Part shown: positions 17,228-26,322 of the stretch, piece after piece
How positions within the stretch are numbered: position 1 is the stretch's first letter
Layout of the letters: each line of letters begins with the position of its first letter
Source of the DNA: Epidermidibacterium keratini
GTDB taxonomy: Bacteria; Actinomycetota; Actinomycetes; Mycobacteriales; Antricoccaceae
Direction: 5' to 3'
DNA length: 64,000 bases
Assembly: GCF_009834025.1 (NCBI RefSeq)
Contig: NZ_CP047156.1
Location: forward strand, 186,001 to 250,000
Position numbers and translations under genes: made by a program
The notes under the pieces: generated by a model
Seen by the model: the letters and a program-made list of their open reading frames with translations, nothing else
Told to the model about the DNA's origin: nothing
Databases searched by the model: none

Positions 17228-19195
17228 TTACAGCAGCTCGGTCGGGTCGAGCTTGACGGTCAGCTTGTCGCTGGCCTTCTTGGCGCTGCGGGTGGCCTTC
17301 GCGACCCGCAGCGCACGGGCCAGCTCGTCGCCGTCGCTAAGCGGCGTACGCACCAGGATGCGCTCCAGTCCGGGCGAGCGCGGGTCCTCGACCGGACCGA
17401 GGATCTCCGCTGAGCCCGGGAGCCCGGCGCCGGTCGCCGACTCGATCGCGGACGGATCGCCCACGAGCGAGGCCATCCGCACCGTCGGCGGGAAGCGCAA
17501 CGCGGCGCGTTCGTCGTACTCGCGCTCGGCAAGCCACGGCGCATCCCAGCGCACCAGCGCCTGCACCGTCGGCACCGCGCCGGGGGCCATGACGACGACC
17601 CGCCCGCCGTCGGCGTTCGAGCGGGCGAGTGCTGCCGCGTTCATCCAGCGGCGCAGCGCCTCCTCCGGCGCGCTCAGCTCGGCGCGCGACAGCAGCGCCC
17701 ACCCGTCGAGCAGCAGTACGGCGCCGTACCCGCCGTCGACCACCGGCTCGGCGCCCGGCGTGCAGATCACCAGCCGCGCGCCCGGGTCGATCGCCGGCTT
17801 GACGTGATCGCCAGCGGACTGCACCACGGGTACGCCGGGCAGCATCCGGCCGATCTCCTCGGCGGTGCGCCGCGCCCCGATGATGGACGCGCGAAACCGG
17901 TTGGCGCCGCAGACCACGCAGCTCCAGCCGGTCGCGGACTTGCCACACCACCGGCAGAAGCCGAACTCGTCATCGGCGCTGTGCAGCGCGAGCGGCCCGC
18001 CGCAGTGGCGGCAGCGCGCCGGGGTGTGGCAACGCAGGCAGGCCAGCGAGGGCAGGTAGCCACGGCGCGGCACCTGCACCAGCACCGGCAGGTCGGCCTC
18101 GACCGCTCGGCGGGCCGCCTGGATAGCGACCGTCGGCATACGTGCGGTGTGGGCCGCCTCGTCGGACTTCAAGAACACATCGTCACCAGAGGCGATCACC
18201 CGAGGCATGCGCTCGCGGACCGTGGTGAGCGGTGCGCGGAGCGGGCGGGCCCACCCACGGCGGACCAGCGAGGTCGCCGCCACCGACTGCGTGCTGGCGC
18301 CGATGATCGCGCTCGATCCGGTGCGGTGCGCACGCAGCACCGCGACATCGCGGGTGTGCGGGTACGGCGCCCGCGGCTCGTCGTAGAGGTCATCGCCGTC
18401 GTCCCAGATCGCGATCAGCCCGAGGTCGGCGACGGGCGCGTAGACCGCCGACCGAGTCCCGACCGCGATCCGCACCTCACCTCGCAGACACTTCAGGAAG
18501 CGGCGGTAGCGCGCCTGAGGGCCGAGCCCGGCGTGCAGCTCGACGTACCCGTCACCGCCGACGAGGTCATCGAGCTCAGCGGCGATCCGCGCGACATCCT
18601 TGACGTCGGGCGCGACGAGTACGGCGCCGTGCCCCGCTGCCGCGGTCGCCGCGGCGGCTTCGGCGAGGCGGCGCGGCCAGTCCTCGCCGGGCAGCGCCGA
18701 CCAGACGGCTCGCACTCCCCTGCGCTGCGCCAGCGCGGTGAGAAAGCCTGGGCTGTAGACATCCCAGTACGCCGGCGACGGCGGCGAGTAGGCCGGGCAC
18801 TCTCGCTCGGCCGTTTTCTCCGCGCCGGCGTTGCGCGGGGGTACGCCGAGGCGGGCGACGTCGATGAACATGCCCGCCCACCGGTCAGCAACCGCGCGAA
18901 ACAGCGCCGCGGTCTCCTCGGTCAGCACCGGCTGCGCGCTGACGACCCGCTCGATCGTGGCGAGCTTGCCCTCGTGCTCGGACTGCTCGCCCACGGCCAT
19001 GACGTAGGCATCGACGAGTCGCCCGGCAAACCGCACCCGCACCTTGATCCCGGGCGTGACCTGCTCGGCGTACTCCTCGGGGATGCGGTAGTCGAAGAGC
19101 TGGTCCAGGTGCGCCAGCGGCACGTCGACGTACACCGACGCGACCGTCCCACCTGCGGCCGGCGCCGGCGAGACGTCCACCGGCGGCTCGCTCAT
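17228..19195 (-). CDS. priA: PriA-family replication restart protein with decayed helicase motifs
   Basis: 655 residues, matching actinobacterial PriA. The N-terminal DNA 3'-end-binding domain (YVDVPLAHLDQLFDYRIP) is intact. The primosomal zinc-binding region near residues 390-440 has CLRC, CRHC, CRWC and CVVC pairs. The Walker A position reads SALPGEDWPRR with no GxGKT, and the DEAH position reads WDDGDD, so ATP-driven helicase activity is probably lost. This is known for actinobacterial PriA homologues, which are annotated as lacking ATPase residues. It presumably still recognises forks and recruits DnaB. metK stops seven bases upstream of its start. Confidence 0.9.
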   Translation of the reverse strand: MSEPPVDVSPAPAAGGTVASVYVDVPLAHLDQLFDYRIPEEYAEQVTPGIKVRVRFAGRLVDAYVMAVGEQSEHEGKLATIERVVSAQPVLTEETAALFRAVADRWAGMFIDVARLGVPPRNAGAEKTAERECPAYSPPSPAYWDVYSPGFLTALAQRRGVRAVWSALPGEDWPRRLAEAAAATAAAGHGAVLVAPDVKDVARIAAELDDLVGGDGYVELHAGLGPQARYRRFLKCLRGEVRIAVGTRSAVYAPVADLGLIAIWDDGDDLYDEPRAPYPHTRDVAVLRAHRTGSSAIIGASTQSVAATSLVRRGWARPLRAPLTTVRERMPRVIASGDDVFLKSDEAAHTARMPTVAIQAARRAVEADLPVLVQVPRRGYLPSLACLRCHTPARCRHCGGPLALHSADDEFGFCRWCGKSATGWSCVVCGANRFRASIIGARRTAEEIGRMLPGVPVVQSAGDHVKPAIDPGARLVICTPGAEPVVDGGYGAVLLLDGWALLSRAELSAPEEALRRWMNAAALARSNADGGRVVVMAPGAVPTVQALVRWDAPWLAEREYDERAALRFPPTVRMASLVGDPSAIESATGAGLPGSAEILGPVEDPRSPGLERILVRTPLSDGDELARALRVAKATRSAKKASDKLTVKLDPTELL

Positions 19196-19202
19196 CGGCG
19201 TA

Positions 19203-20396
19203 CTAGGCGCCGACGAACGACTTCAGGTCGGCGGCGCGGTCGGTGCGCTCCCACGGGAAGTCCTGGTCTTCGCGCCCGAAGTGCCCGTAGGCGGTGGTGG
19301 CGCGGTAGATGGGGCGCAGCAGGTCGAGATCGCGGATGATGGCGGCGGGACGCAGGTCGAAGACCTCCGCGATCGCCTTCTCGATCTTGGCCGGGTCGAC
19401 GTTTTCGGTGCCGAAGGTGTCGACGTACTGTCCGACCGGCTCGGCCTTGCCGATCGCGTAGGCGACCTGCACTTCGCACATGTCCGCGAGCCCGGCCGCG
19501 ACGACGTTCTTAGCGACCCACCGGGTGGCGTACGCCGCCGAACGGTCGACCTTGGAGGGGTCCTTGCCCGAGAACGCGCCGCCGCCGTGGCGCGCATAGC
19601 CGCCGTAGGTGTCGACGATGATCTTGCGGCCGGTGAGCCCGGCATCGCCCATCGGGCCGCCGATCACGAACTTGCCGGTCGGGTTGACCAGCATCCGCCG
19701 GTCGGTGGAGTCGATGTCGTAGCGATCGAGCACGGGGGCGAAGACGTACTGGTCGATGTCCGGGGCGAGCATCGTCTCGAGGTTGATGTCCTCAGCGTGC
19801 TGGGTGGACAGTACGACGGTGTCCAGCCGGCGCGGCTTGCCGTCGACGTACTCGATGGTGACCTGGGTCTTGCCGTCCGGGCGCAGGTAGGGCAGCGTCC
19901 CGTCCTTGCGCACCTCGGTCAGGCGCCGCGAGATCGCGTGGGCCAGCGAGATGGGCAGTGGCATGAGCTCGGGGGTCTCGTTGCAGGCAAACCCGAACAT
20001 CAGGCCCTGATCACCCGCACCGAGCTTGGAGACCTCGTCGGAACTGCCGCCGACGCGCAGCTCGTGCGAGTCATCGACGCCGGCAGCGATATCGGCCGAC
20101 TGGGCGCCGATCGAGACCGACACGCCGCACGTCGAGCCGTCGAAGCCCTTCGAAGAAGAGTCATAGCCGATGTCGAGGATCGTCTCGCGCACGATGCCGG
20201 GGATCTCGACGTAACCGCTGGTGCGGACCTCGCCGGCCACGTGCACCTGTCCGGTCATGATGAGTGTCTCGACGGCCACCCGAGAGTCACGGTCTTCGCG
20301 AAGCAGCGCGTCAAGGATGCCGTCGCTGATGGCGTCGGCGATCTTGTCGGGGTGCCCTTCGGTGACCGACTCGGACGTGAACAGACGACGAGACAT
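19203..20396 (-). CDS. metK: S-adenosylmethionine synthetase
   Basis: Makes SAM from ATP and methionine. 397 residues from ATG 20396; the 25 extra upstream codons in the open frame are not conserved. Motifs: [11 protein letters not shown] near residue 16 (ATP and metal binding), [12 protein letters not shown] near residue 120, and the P-loop-like [19 protein letters not shown] near residue 260. No SAM riboswitch fits in the 38-base gap to coaBC. Lies between coaBC and priA. Confidence 0.96.
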   Translation of the reverse strand: MSRRLFTSESVTEGHPDKIADAISDGILDALLREDRDSRVAVETLIMTGQVHVAGEVRTSGYVEIPGIVRETILDIGYDSSSKGFDGSTCGVSVSIGAQSADIAAGVDDSHELRVGGSSDEVSKLGAGDQGLMFGFACNETPELMPLPISLAHAISRRLTEVRKDGTLPYLRPDGKTQVTIEYVDGKPRRLDTVVLSTQHAEDINLETMLAPDIDQYVFAPVLDRYDIDSTDRRMLVNPTGKFVIGGPMGDAGLTGRKIIVDTYGGYARHGGGAFSGKDPSKVDRSAAYATRWVAKNVVAAGLADMCEVQVAYAIGKAEPVGQYVDTFGTENVDPAKIEKAIAEVFDLRPAAIIRDLDLLRPIYRATTAYGHFGREDQDFPWERTDRAADLKSFVGA

Positions 20397-20434
20397 GGCT
20401 CTCCTTGGGTGCGCGATCTGCGGTCTGGACGAGT

Positions 20435-21676
20435 CTAGCGAGCGGAGCGACGCGTCCCGATGTGGTCCCACAACTGGGCGGCCAGGGCATATTTCGAGCC
20501 GTGCTCGATGGGCTCGTCGGCGCCCACGGCATCGAGGATCCAGCCGGAGTTGTGGTCGGATTCGAACGCGCCGCCGTCACCGACCGAGTTGACGACCATC
20601 ATGTCCGCGCCCTTGCGCGCCATCTTCGCGCGCCCGTACTCCTCGACGCTGTGCTGCTTGTCGCCGGTCTCCGCGGCGAATCCGACGATCGTGCAGTCGG
20701 CTGGGATGTCACCCTGCGCGCGCGAGGTCACCAGCCCGACGAGGATGTCGGGGTTCTTGGTGAGCTCGATCGCGTCGGGCTCGAGCTCGGACTTCTTGAT
20801 CTTCGCCTCGGAGTACGCCGCCGGCCGGAAGTCCGAGACCGCCGCCGCCATCACAATCACGTCGGCCGCGCCCATCTCCCGGCGTACTGCCTCTGCGAGC
20901 TGGTCGGCAGAGCTGACCCGCACGACCTGCGCACCGGCCGGTTCTGGGAAGTCGACGTTGGCGGCGATCATCGTGACGTTGGCGCCGCGCGCAGCGGCCA
21001 CCCGGGCGATGGCGTAGCCCTGCTTGCCAGAGGATCGGTTGGTCAAGAAGCGCACGGGATCCAGCGACTCGCGAGTGCCCCCGGCAGTGACGACGACGTT
21101 GAGTCCGTCGAGGTCTGCCGGCAGGGCGTTCGGCCGCTCGATCAGCAGTCGGGCGAGGTCGGCGATCTCGTTGGGCTCGGCGAGCCGGCCCGGGCCGGTG
21201 TCCTTGCCGGTGAGCCGGCCGATTGCCGGACCGATGACGGTCACTCCACGCTCGCGCAGGGTGGCGACGTTGGCGCGGGTGGCCGCGTGCTCCCACATCT
21301 CGGTGTGCATCGCCGGGGCAATCGCGACCGGACAGTGGGCGGTCAGCAGCGTGGCGGTGAGCAGGTCGTCGGCGTTGCCGTGGGCCATCCGCGCCATGAG
21401 GTCGGCGGTGGCGGGGACGACGAGGACGAGGTCGGCTTGCTGGCCGAGTCGCACGTGCCGAACGCTGGGGACGTCGCTGAAAACCCCGTCGGTGACGGGG
21501 TTTCCGCTCAGTGCCTCGAAGGTGGCACTACCGACAAATCGCAGCGCGGACTCGGTCGGTACGACGTCGACGTGATGACCGGTCTCGGTCAACGAGCGCA
21601 GCACGTCACACGACTTGTACGCCGCGATTCCGCCTGACACGCCGAGTACGACGCGCGGCTTGTCGCCGGTGGCCAC
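20435..21676 (-). CDS. coaBC: Phosphopantothenoylcysteine decarboxylase / phosphopantothenate-cysteine ligase
   Basis: Bifunctional coenzyme A biosynthesis enzyme of 413 residues. The N-terminal flavin-dependent decarboxylase domain begins [11 protein letters not shown] and carries PAMHTEMW near residue 120, a variant of the PxMNxxMW motif with His for Asn. The C-terminal CTP-dependent ligase domain starts near residue 190 ([25 protein letters not shown]). GTG start at 21676, five bases after the rpoZ stop. Confidence 0.95.
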   Translation of the reverse strand: MATGDKPRVVLGVSGGIAAYKSCDVLRSLTETGHHVDVVPTESALRFVGSATFEALSGNPVTDGVFSDVPSVRHVRLGQQADLVLVVPATADLMARMAHGNADDLLTATLLTAHCPVAIAPAMHTEMWEHAATRANVATLRERGVTVIGPAIGRLTGKDTGPGRLAEPNEIADLARLLIERPNALPADLDGLNVVVTAGGTRESLDPVRFLTNRSSGKQGYAIARVAAARGANVTMIAANVDFPEPAGAQVVRVSSADQLAEAVRREMGAADVIVMAAAVSDFRPAAYSEAKIKKSELEPDAIELTKNPDILVGLVTSRAQGDIPADCTIVGFAAETGDKQHSVEEYGRAKMARKGADMMVVNSVGDGGAFESDHNSGWILDAVGADEPIEHGSKYALAAQLWDHIGTRRSAR

Positions 21677-21681
21677 GGCTC

Positions 21682-21942
21682 TTAGGAGGCGGGCTCGGCG
21701 GTCAGCAGGCCGTCGTTGATCTCGCGCAGCGCGATCGACAGCGGCTTCTCCTGCGCGGCGGTCTCGACGAGCGGGCCGACGTGCTCAAGCAGGCCCTCGG
21801 CGAGCTGGCCGTAGTAGGCGTTGATCTGGCGGGCGCGCTTGGCGGCGTAGATCACCAGCGCGTACTTCGACGAGGTGTGCGTCAGCAGCTCGTCGATCGG
21901 CGGGTTGGTGATGCCTTCAGGCGTGGGAGCGACTCCGGACAC
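21682..21942 (-). CDS. rpoZ: RNA polymerase omega subunit
   Basis: Small RNA polymerase assembly subunit. 86 residues from a GTG at 21942, 13 bases after the gmk stop, with a GAGGATGG ribosome binding site that spans the gmk stop. The open frame continues upstream into gmk but that part is not conserved. The conserved core [20 protein letters not shown] and the AAKRARQIN segment are clear. Confidence 0.93.
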   Translation of the reverse strand: MSGVAPTPEGITNPPIDELLTHTSSKYALVIYAAKRARQINAYYGQLAEGLLEHVGPLVETAAQEKPLSIALREINDGLLTAEPAS

Positions 21943-21955
21943 GTGGGTTCCATCC

Positions 21956-22552
21956 TCAGGTGCGTTTGTGGGCGGCCGGCCCGGCTCCTGCCGGACGTCG
22001 GCCAACGATCAAGTCTACCAATTCCGTGCTCGCGCGCTCGAGGTCGTCGTTGACGATGACCGCGTCGAACTCGCTTTCGGCCGCCATCTCGACGTCGGCT
22101 TGCGCCAGCCGGGCGGCAACCTGCTCGTCGGTCTCGGTGCCGCGCCCGGTCAGTCGGCGGCGCAGCTCCTCGCGCGAGGGCGGGGCCAAGAAGACCATGA
22201 ATGCCTCGGGCATGGCGATTTTCACTTGCCGCGCACCGGCTAGCTCGATCTCCAGCAGCACGCTCTCGCCACGTCGCAGATGCTCTTCGACGGGTTCGCG
22301 CGGCGTACCGTAGCGCTTGCCGGCGAAATGGGCGTGCTCAAGCAGCTCGCCGCGATCGATCATCTGCAAGAAGCGCTCTTCGTTGACGAAGAAGTAGTGC
22401 TGACCGTCGACCTCGCCAGGGCGCGGGGGCCGGGTGGTGGCCGAGATCGACAGCCAGCACGGCAGTGTTCGGGTCGCGCGCAGGTGCGCCATGATCGAGC
22501 CCTTGCCGACTCCGGACGGGCCGGTGAGTACGACGAGACGTCCGGGCTGCAT
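21956..22552 (-). CDS. gmk: Guanylate kinase
   Basis: Phosphorylates GMP to GDP. 198 residues. P-loop GPSGVGKGS at about residues 11-19, GMP-binding segment [20 protein letters not shown], and the lid region [12 protein letters not shown]. The gene follows mihF, which is the typical actinobacterial pair, and precedes rpoZ. Confidence 0.96.
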   Translation of the reverse strand: MQPGRLVVLTGPSGVGKGSIMAHLRATRTLPCWLSISATTRPPRPGEVDGQHYFFVNEERFLQMIDRGELLEHAHFAGKRYGTPREPVEEHLRRGESVLLEIELAGARQVKIAMPEAFMVFLAPPSREELRRRLTGRGTETDEQVAARLAQADVEMAAESEFDAVIVNDDLERASTELVDLIVGRRPAGAGPAAHKRT

Positions 22553-22577
22553 GGTCCTCCTGCGCGCAAGTGCCGAG

Positions 22578-22895
22578 CTAGCGACCTGCCAGCTCAGCCT
22601 CCAACGCTACCCGCTGCTTGGCGCCGAGCCCGCGCACCCGGCGCGACGGCGAGATGCCAACGCGCTCCATAATCCGCGCCGCCTTGATCTTGCCGATGCC
22701 CGGCAGGCTCTCGATGACGGTGATGATGTGGGTGCGACCGACGACCTCGTCGGTCTTGCCGAGCTCGATCACATCGGCGAGCTTGATATCGCCGCGCTTG
22801 ACGTTTTCCTTGAACTCCGCGCGACGGCGGCGCGCGTCGGCTGCCTTGTCCAGGGCGGCGGCACGCTGTTCAGGGGTCAGTGATGGTAGGGGCAT
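22578..22895 (-). CDS. mihF: Actinobacterial integration host factor
   Basis: Small DNA-binding nucleoid protein, unrelated in sequence to the IHF of Proteobacteria. 105 residues from the ATG at 22895, which has a strong GGAGGAAG ribosome binding site; the open frame extending to 23102 is not conserved. The conserved core includes [26 protein letters not shown] and a helix-hairpin-helix-like stretch [18 protein letters not shown]. It starts the mihF-gmk-rpoZ-coaBC-metK-priA series. Confidence 0.95.
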   Translation of the reverse strand: MPLPSLTPEQRAAALDKAADARRRRAEFKENVKRGDIKLADVIELGKTDEVVGRTHIITVIESLPGIGKIKAARIMERVGISPSRRVRGLGAKQRVALEAELAGR

Positions 22896-23169
22896 GACAC
22901 TTCCTCCGATGTTGCTGCAGGCCGAGCGCGTCGCGACGGGACGAGCGTGATCGCGGTTCGGCGAGGGCTGAGGCAACATTAGTGGAAAGCGCTTGCAAAT
23001 GCATGGCAGATCGCGCAAGTCGTTTAACTTCTCTACGTCCAGTTGACGCAACTTTGACGCGCAGGTCAGCGCGGTCGCGGCGCCACTGAGCCCGCACCCC
23101 AATCCAGCCGCTTAGGTGGCACAGATTGCACGGTCTAACCCGCAATCTGTGCCACCTAAGACAGCTACG
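22896..23169. other. Gap upstream of mihF
   Basis: No gene is seen. It holds the presumed mihF promoter region and the perfect 19 bp hairpin at 23111-23160. Short AT-richer patches around 22975-23035 are plausible promoter sequence but no confident -35/-10 pair could be assigned. Confidence 0.4.
23111..23160. repeat. Perfect 19 bp inverted repeat after the FAD oxidoreductase gene
   Basis: CTTAGGTGGCACAGATTGC (23111-23129) and its exact reverse complement (23142-23160) flank a 12-base loop. It lies nine bases beyond the stop of the minus-strand oxidoreductase gene and well upstream of mihF. A terminator role is likely, but the stem is unusually long and perfect and lacks a T-run. Confidence 0.75.
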
Positions 23170-24288
23170 TCAGGTCAGGCCGAGTTTGTCGGCATAGCGA
23201 TTGGCGAGCAGGTCGGCGCCCTTGTACTTCGCGGTCAGCTCGCGGCCAAGCACCGTCGGCTCGCCGTTCTCCCCCGGCAGCTGCGAAGCACCACCTGAGG
23301 CGCCCAGCGGGATGAGGACCACCTCGGGCCCCGGCGAGTACGACGTGTCGGCGTCACCTCCGCTGGCCAGGGCGCGGATGTTGTGGGCCACCACTTCGGC
23401 ATGCCGCTCGGCTGGCGCCGCACGTTTGGGCTCCGGCACCGAGGTCAGGTCACCGATCGCGAAGACCGCTTCCTGCCCGCGCACCCGCAACTGCTCATCG
23501 ACCTCGATATGGCCGTCGTCTCGTCGCGCGGCCGCCAGCTCACCGGTGAGGTAGTCGCTGGTCGGGTCGACGCCGTAGCACCGGAACCAGATGTCGGCCT
23601 CGATCGAGGCTCCACTTTCGGTAACGACAGCGAACGGCTCGCGCACCCCGACCGGGACCGGCGGCTGCGCCACCAGCGGATCCCCGAGCAGTACGTCGAT
23701 GCCGCGCGCGGCCAGCTGTTCACGCAGCGTGGCGCGTAGGGCCGGCAGATAACGGCCGCCGAGAATGTCGTCGGCGGAGTCGATCACCACAATCGACTTC
23801 TCCGGCCAACGATCGCTGATCTCCCCCGCCAGCTCGATACCGACCGGTCCGGCGCCGACGAGAAGCACCCGCTCAGCCGCAGCCAGCTCGTCGCGTGCCG
23901 CGTCCTGCTTCGCGCGGGCAGCATCGGCGTCGTCCACATCCATCTTTGCCGGGAAGGGGTACTTCGACCCGCTCGCAAGCACGAGGTAGTCCGCGTCGAT
24001 ACGGCGTCCATCATCGAGGGTGACACCGTGCGGATCGGCGCTTGCCGCTCGCCCCCGCACGACCGTGCCGCGGCGCAGAAGCTGGTCGTAGCTGAAGAAG
24101 ACCTGCCCACTCCACTGCGGATCGACCAGTCCTCGTAGTGCGGCGACCGAGTGGACAAACGTGTCCTTGGGCTCGACGAGCACCACGTCGAAGTCCTCGT
24201 CGAGCTCGCGCGCGACGGTGATTCCGCCGTACCCGCCGCCGACGACCACGACGCGCGGTTTCGCGTCCTGAGTCACGTGATCGCTCAC
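23170..24288 (-). CDS. FAD-dependent oxidoreductase (NDH-2/AIF/FSP1-like)
   Basis: 372 residues from a GTG at 24288 that overlaps the stop of the preceding gene as GTGA. FAD-binding VVVVGGGYGGITVAREL at the N-terminus; NAD-binding VLLVGAGPVGIELAGEI near residue 150; and a late FAIGDLTSVPEP motif near residue 285. The architecture resembles the AIF/FSP1 group of NAD(P)H:quinone oxidoreductases rather than classical Ndh. The open frame continues for another 220 codons upstream, but that region is a shadow of the SnoaL gene. Likely co-transcribed with the SnoaL-like gene and perhaps the MFS transporter. Confidence 0.85.
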   Translation of the reverse strand: MSDHVTQDAKPRVVVVGGGYGGITVARELDEDFDVVLVEPKDTFVHSVAALRGLVDPQWSGQVFFSYDQLLRRGTVVRGRAASADPHGVTLDDGRRIDADYLVLASGSKYPFPAKMDVDDADAARAKQDAARDELAAAERVLLVGAGPVGIELAGEISDRWPEKSIVVIDSADDILGGRYLPALRATLREQLAARGIDVLLGDPLVAQPPVPVGVREPFAVVTESGASIEADIWFRCYGVDPTSDYLTGELAAARRDDGHIEVDEQLRVRGQEAVFAIGDLTSVPEPKRAAPAERHAEVVAHNIRALASGGDADTSYSPGPEVVLIPLGASGGASQLPGENGEPTVLGRELTAKYKGADLLANRYADKLGLT

Positions 24289-24749
24289 TGGCCAGCCACC
24301 TCGCCGCGCAGCTGCCGGAGCAGCCCATGACGGTCGACGACGTTCCAGTGCTCGTAGATCTTGCCGTCGACGAGCCGGACGATGTCGATGTTTTCGAACG
24401 CGACGACTCGACCGGTCGCCGGTACGCCCATCCAGGGCCCGGCGTGGATGCCGTGGAAGCGCTTGAACGTGCACACCTTGTCGCCCTCGGCGATCTGGTC
24501 GCGGATCTCGACACGGAAGTCGGTGAACGCGCTGAAAAGCTCCTGATGAGCCTCGTGCACCGCCGACGGGCCGTGCGGGAAGTCCGGGTCTTCGGAGTGA
24601 TCCATCGCGTCGGGATGGATCAGCTCCTCGAGTACGCCGGGATCGTGGTCGGGGCTGGACTGGTAGTCGCGGCAGAACCGCTGGATGACCAGCTTGTTGT
24701 GCTCGGTCTCGCTGAGCGACTCGGTGAGCGTGTGAGTGCCGGTAGACAT
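24285..24749 (-). CDS. SnoaL-like ester cyclase family protein
   Basis: 154 residues with the cone-shaped alpha+beta barrel signature of the SnoaL/NTF2 superfamily: a VIQRFCRDY helix, a DHSEDPDFPHGPSAV loop, KVCTFKRFHGIH and the C-terminal GKIYEHWNVVD strand. Members include polyketide cyclases, hydrolases and isomerases; the fold alone does not give the substrate. The stop overlaps the GTG of the FAD oxidoreductase, which suggests the two act together, for example on a quinone-like or ester compound. The ATG at 24749 has GGAAAG-type purine-rich sequence just upstream. Confidence 0.8.
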   Translation of the reverse strand: MSTGTHTLTESLSETEHNKLVIQRFCRDYQSSPDHDPGVLEELIHPDAMDHSEDPDFPHGPSAVHEAHQELFSAFTDFRVEIRDQIAEGDKVCTFKRFHGIHAGPWMGVPATGRVVAFENIDIVRLVDGKIYEHWNVVDRHGLLRQLRGEVAGQ

Positions 24750-24784
24750 GGGTGTTCCTTTCGATGACCGGTGACGGTCGGTGG

Positions 24785-26167
24785 TTAGCGGGTGGTCGAT
24801 TCGGCGATCGGGCGCGCCAAGCTCGCGAGGCGAGCCGCGTCTCGCTCGGGACGGATAAGCAGTGCGGCGCCGACCCCGGCAATGAGCAGCAGGCTCGCAG
24901 TGAGCAAGAAGGTCTGGTTGAAGCCGTCGATCGGGTTCGCCGCGCCATCGAGGAACCAGCCAGCGACGGTGGGGCTGATGACGGCTCCGAGGGTGGCGAG
25001 TGCGCTCATCAGACCGAACACTCCGCCACGCTGGCGCGTCGGGGTGATCTCAGCGGCGACCGCGACCATCACGACGGCCATCACCATGCAGAAGCTGAAC
25101 GCGACCGTGATGAGCGCGAGCTTCGCGGTTGGCGAGCCGACATACGGGAAGGCAAAAAGGGCCGCCGCGCTCAGCAACACCATGGCGGCCGGCAGGTAGC
25201 CGCGATGGACGCGGCTGGAGATCCCGCGCCCAGCCAGGTAGCGGCTCAGGGTGGGCTGAGCCAGGAAGATGACGCCGATGACGATCCACGGGAGCGTGTT
25301 GAGTACGCCGGTCTGGCTTGGCGTGTAGCCGAGGCTGGTGAGGTACTTCGGCAGCCAGGTCGTCATCAACGCGCTGTTCCACTGCACAACGAAACCGGCG
25401 AGGACGCAGGCGATCCAGGTGCCCGTGGTGAGGATCGAGCGGAACGGGACGCTTCGTCCCTCCAGCAGCGGGATCGAGCGGCTGGTGTCTTTCTCCGCGA
25501 CCTCCCGCGCATCGGAGGGTCCTTCGCGTCCGATAACCAGCCAGACCAGCGCCCAGACGAGGCTGGCGACGGCGAGTACGCCGAAGCCGGCCTGCCAGCC
25601 GTGAGTGACGATGATCCAGGTCAGCACGGGTGAGGCGACGATGACGCCGACTGCGGCACCGGACTGGATGATCCCCGCTACCAGGTTGCGCTCGCGGTTG
25701 TCGAACCACTTGAACGCCGCATGCTGGGTGATTGGGATGGTCGGCCCCTCGGCGAAACCCAGCAGCGAGCGCGAGGCGATCAGGACGCCGTACGACGCGA
25801 CGGCGGCAACGGGCGCCATGCTGAGCGTCCAGAGCAGCGTCATGACGACGAGGATCCAGCGGCACTGCACGCGGTTGGCAAGGAACCCGGCGCCGACGGC
25901 GGAGACGACGAAGAACGCGAAGAACAGGCTCTGCAGGGCACCGACCTGAGTGTTGCTGATGCCGAGCTCGGCACTGATCGGCGCCACCGCCAGGCCGAGG
26001 ACGGCCTTGTCGGCGAAGTTGATCATCATCAGCACGAAGAGCATGAAGACGATCGCCCAGGCCCTCCGGCGTGAGGCTCGACGCGTCGTGGATGGTGGCG
26101 CAGCGGTATGCAATGTCGTCGCTACGGCGACGTCCGGGGGCGGCTTGATCTGGGTCTGAGCTGACAT
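24785..26167 (-). CDS. MFS transporter, anion:cation symporter-like
   Basis: Twelve-helix major facilitator of 460 residues from ATG 26167 with AAGGAG upstream. The N-terminal tail of about 35 residues is followed by the first helix, then NFADKAVLGLAVAPISAELGIS, which resembles the ACS family of organic-anion importers (phthalate, tartrate, sugar-acid type). Helices are visible as hydrophobic blocks through residue 440. It is the first gene of the accessory insert between pyrF and mihF and probably takes up the substrate handled by the two downstream enzymes (inference). A perfect palindrome lies 16 bases upstream of its start. Confidence 0.85.
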   Translation of the reverse strand: MSAQTQIKPPPDVAVATTLHTAAPPSTTRRASRRRAWAIVFMLFVLMMINFADKAVLGLAVAPISAELGISNTQVGALQSLFFAFFVVSAVGAGFLANRVQCRWILVVMTLLWTLSMAPVAAVASYGVLIASRSLLGFAEGPTIPITQHAAFKWFDNRERNLVAGIIQSGAAVGVIVASPVLTWIIVTHGWQAGFGVLAVASLVWALVWLVIGREGPSDAREVAEKDTSRSIPLLEGRSVPFRSILTTGTWIACVLAGFVVQWNSALMTTWLPKYLTSLGYTPSQTGVLNTLPWIVIGVIFLAQPTLSRYLAGRGISSRVHRGYLPAAMVLLSAAALFAFPYVGSPTAKLALITVAFSFCMVMAVVMVAVAAEITPTRQRGGVFGLMSALATLGAVISPTVAGWFLDGAANPIDGFNQTFLLTASLLLIAGVGAALLIRPERDAARLASLARPIAESTTR

Positions 26168-26182
26168 GACACTCCTTGATTG

Positions 26183-26198
26183 GATGCAATCTTGCATC
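26183..26198. promoter_or_regulatory. Palindromic operator candidate upstream of MFS gene
   Basis: GATGCAATCTTGCATC is a perfect palindrome with 7-base arms and a two-base centre, 16 bases upstream of the MFS start. A related site, CTGCATGCAAT, lies at 26265-26275. Such spaced dyads are typical targets of GntR-, LacI- or TetR-type repressors; no regulator gene is nearby. Confidence 0.5.
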
Positions 26199-26264
26199 GA
26201 TGCGAAGGAGGGTATGACGAAAATCGCCGATGTGGCAATAGTCTCGTCAGATCGGCTCAAAAAA

Positions 26265-26275
26265 CTGCATGCAAT
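26265..26275. promoter_or_regulatory. Second TGCATGCA site in MFS promoter region
   Basis: CTGCATGCAAT contains TGCATGCA and shares TGCAT with the palindrome at 26183-26198, about 75 bases away. It may be a second operator half of the same regulator. Weak on its own. Confidence 0.3.
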
Positions 26276-26322
26276 AAACCGCTGAGTGGCTCATTGCGGC
26301 AGCCGCGGGGGTGGTGCGGCGG

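Noticed and set aside
17804-19339. Plus-strand open frame opposite priA (511 codons)
   Set aside because: Shadow of PriA; composition typical of antisense frames.
20397-20434. SAM riboswitch upstream of metK
   Set aside because: The gap is 38 bases, too short, and shows no SAM-box motif.
23170-24948. Apparent 592-residue fusion protein
   Set aside because: The first 220 codons are an out-of-frame reading of the SnoaL-like gene; the real FAD oxidoreductase starts at the GTG at 24288.
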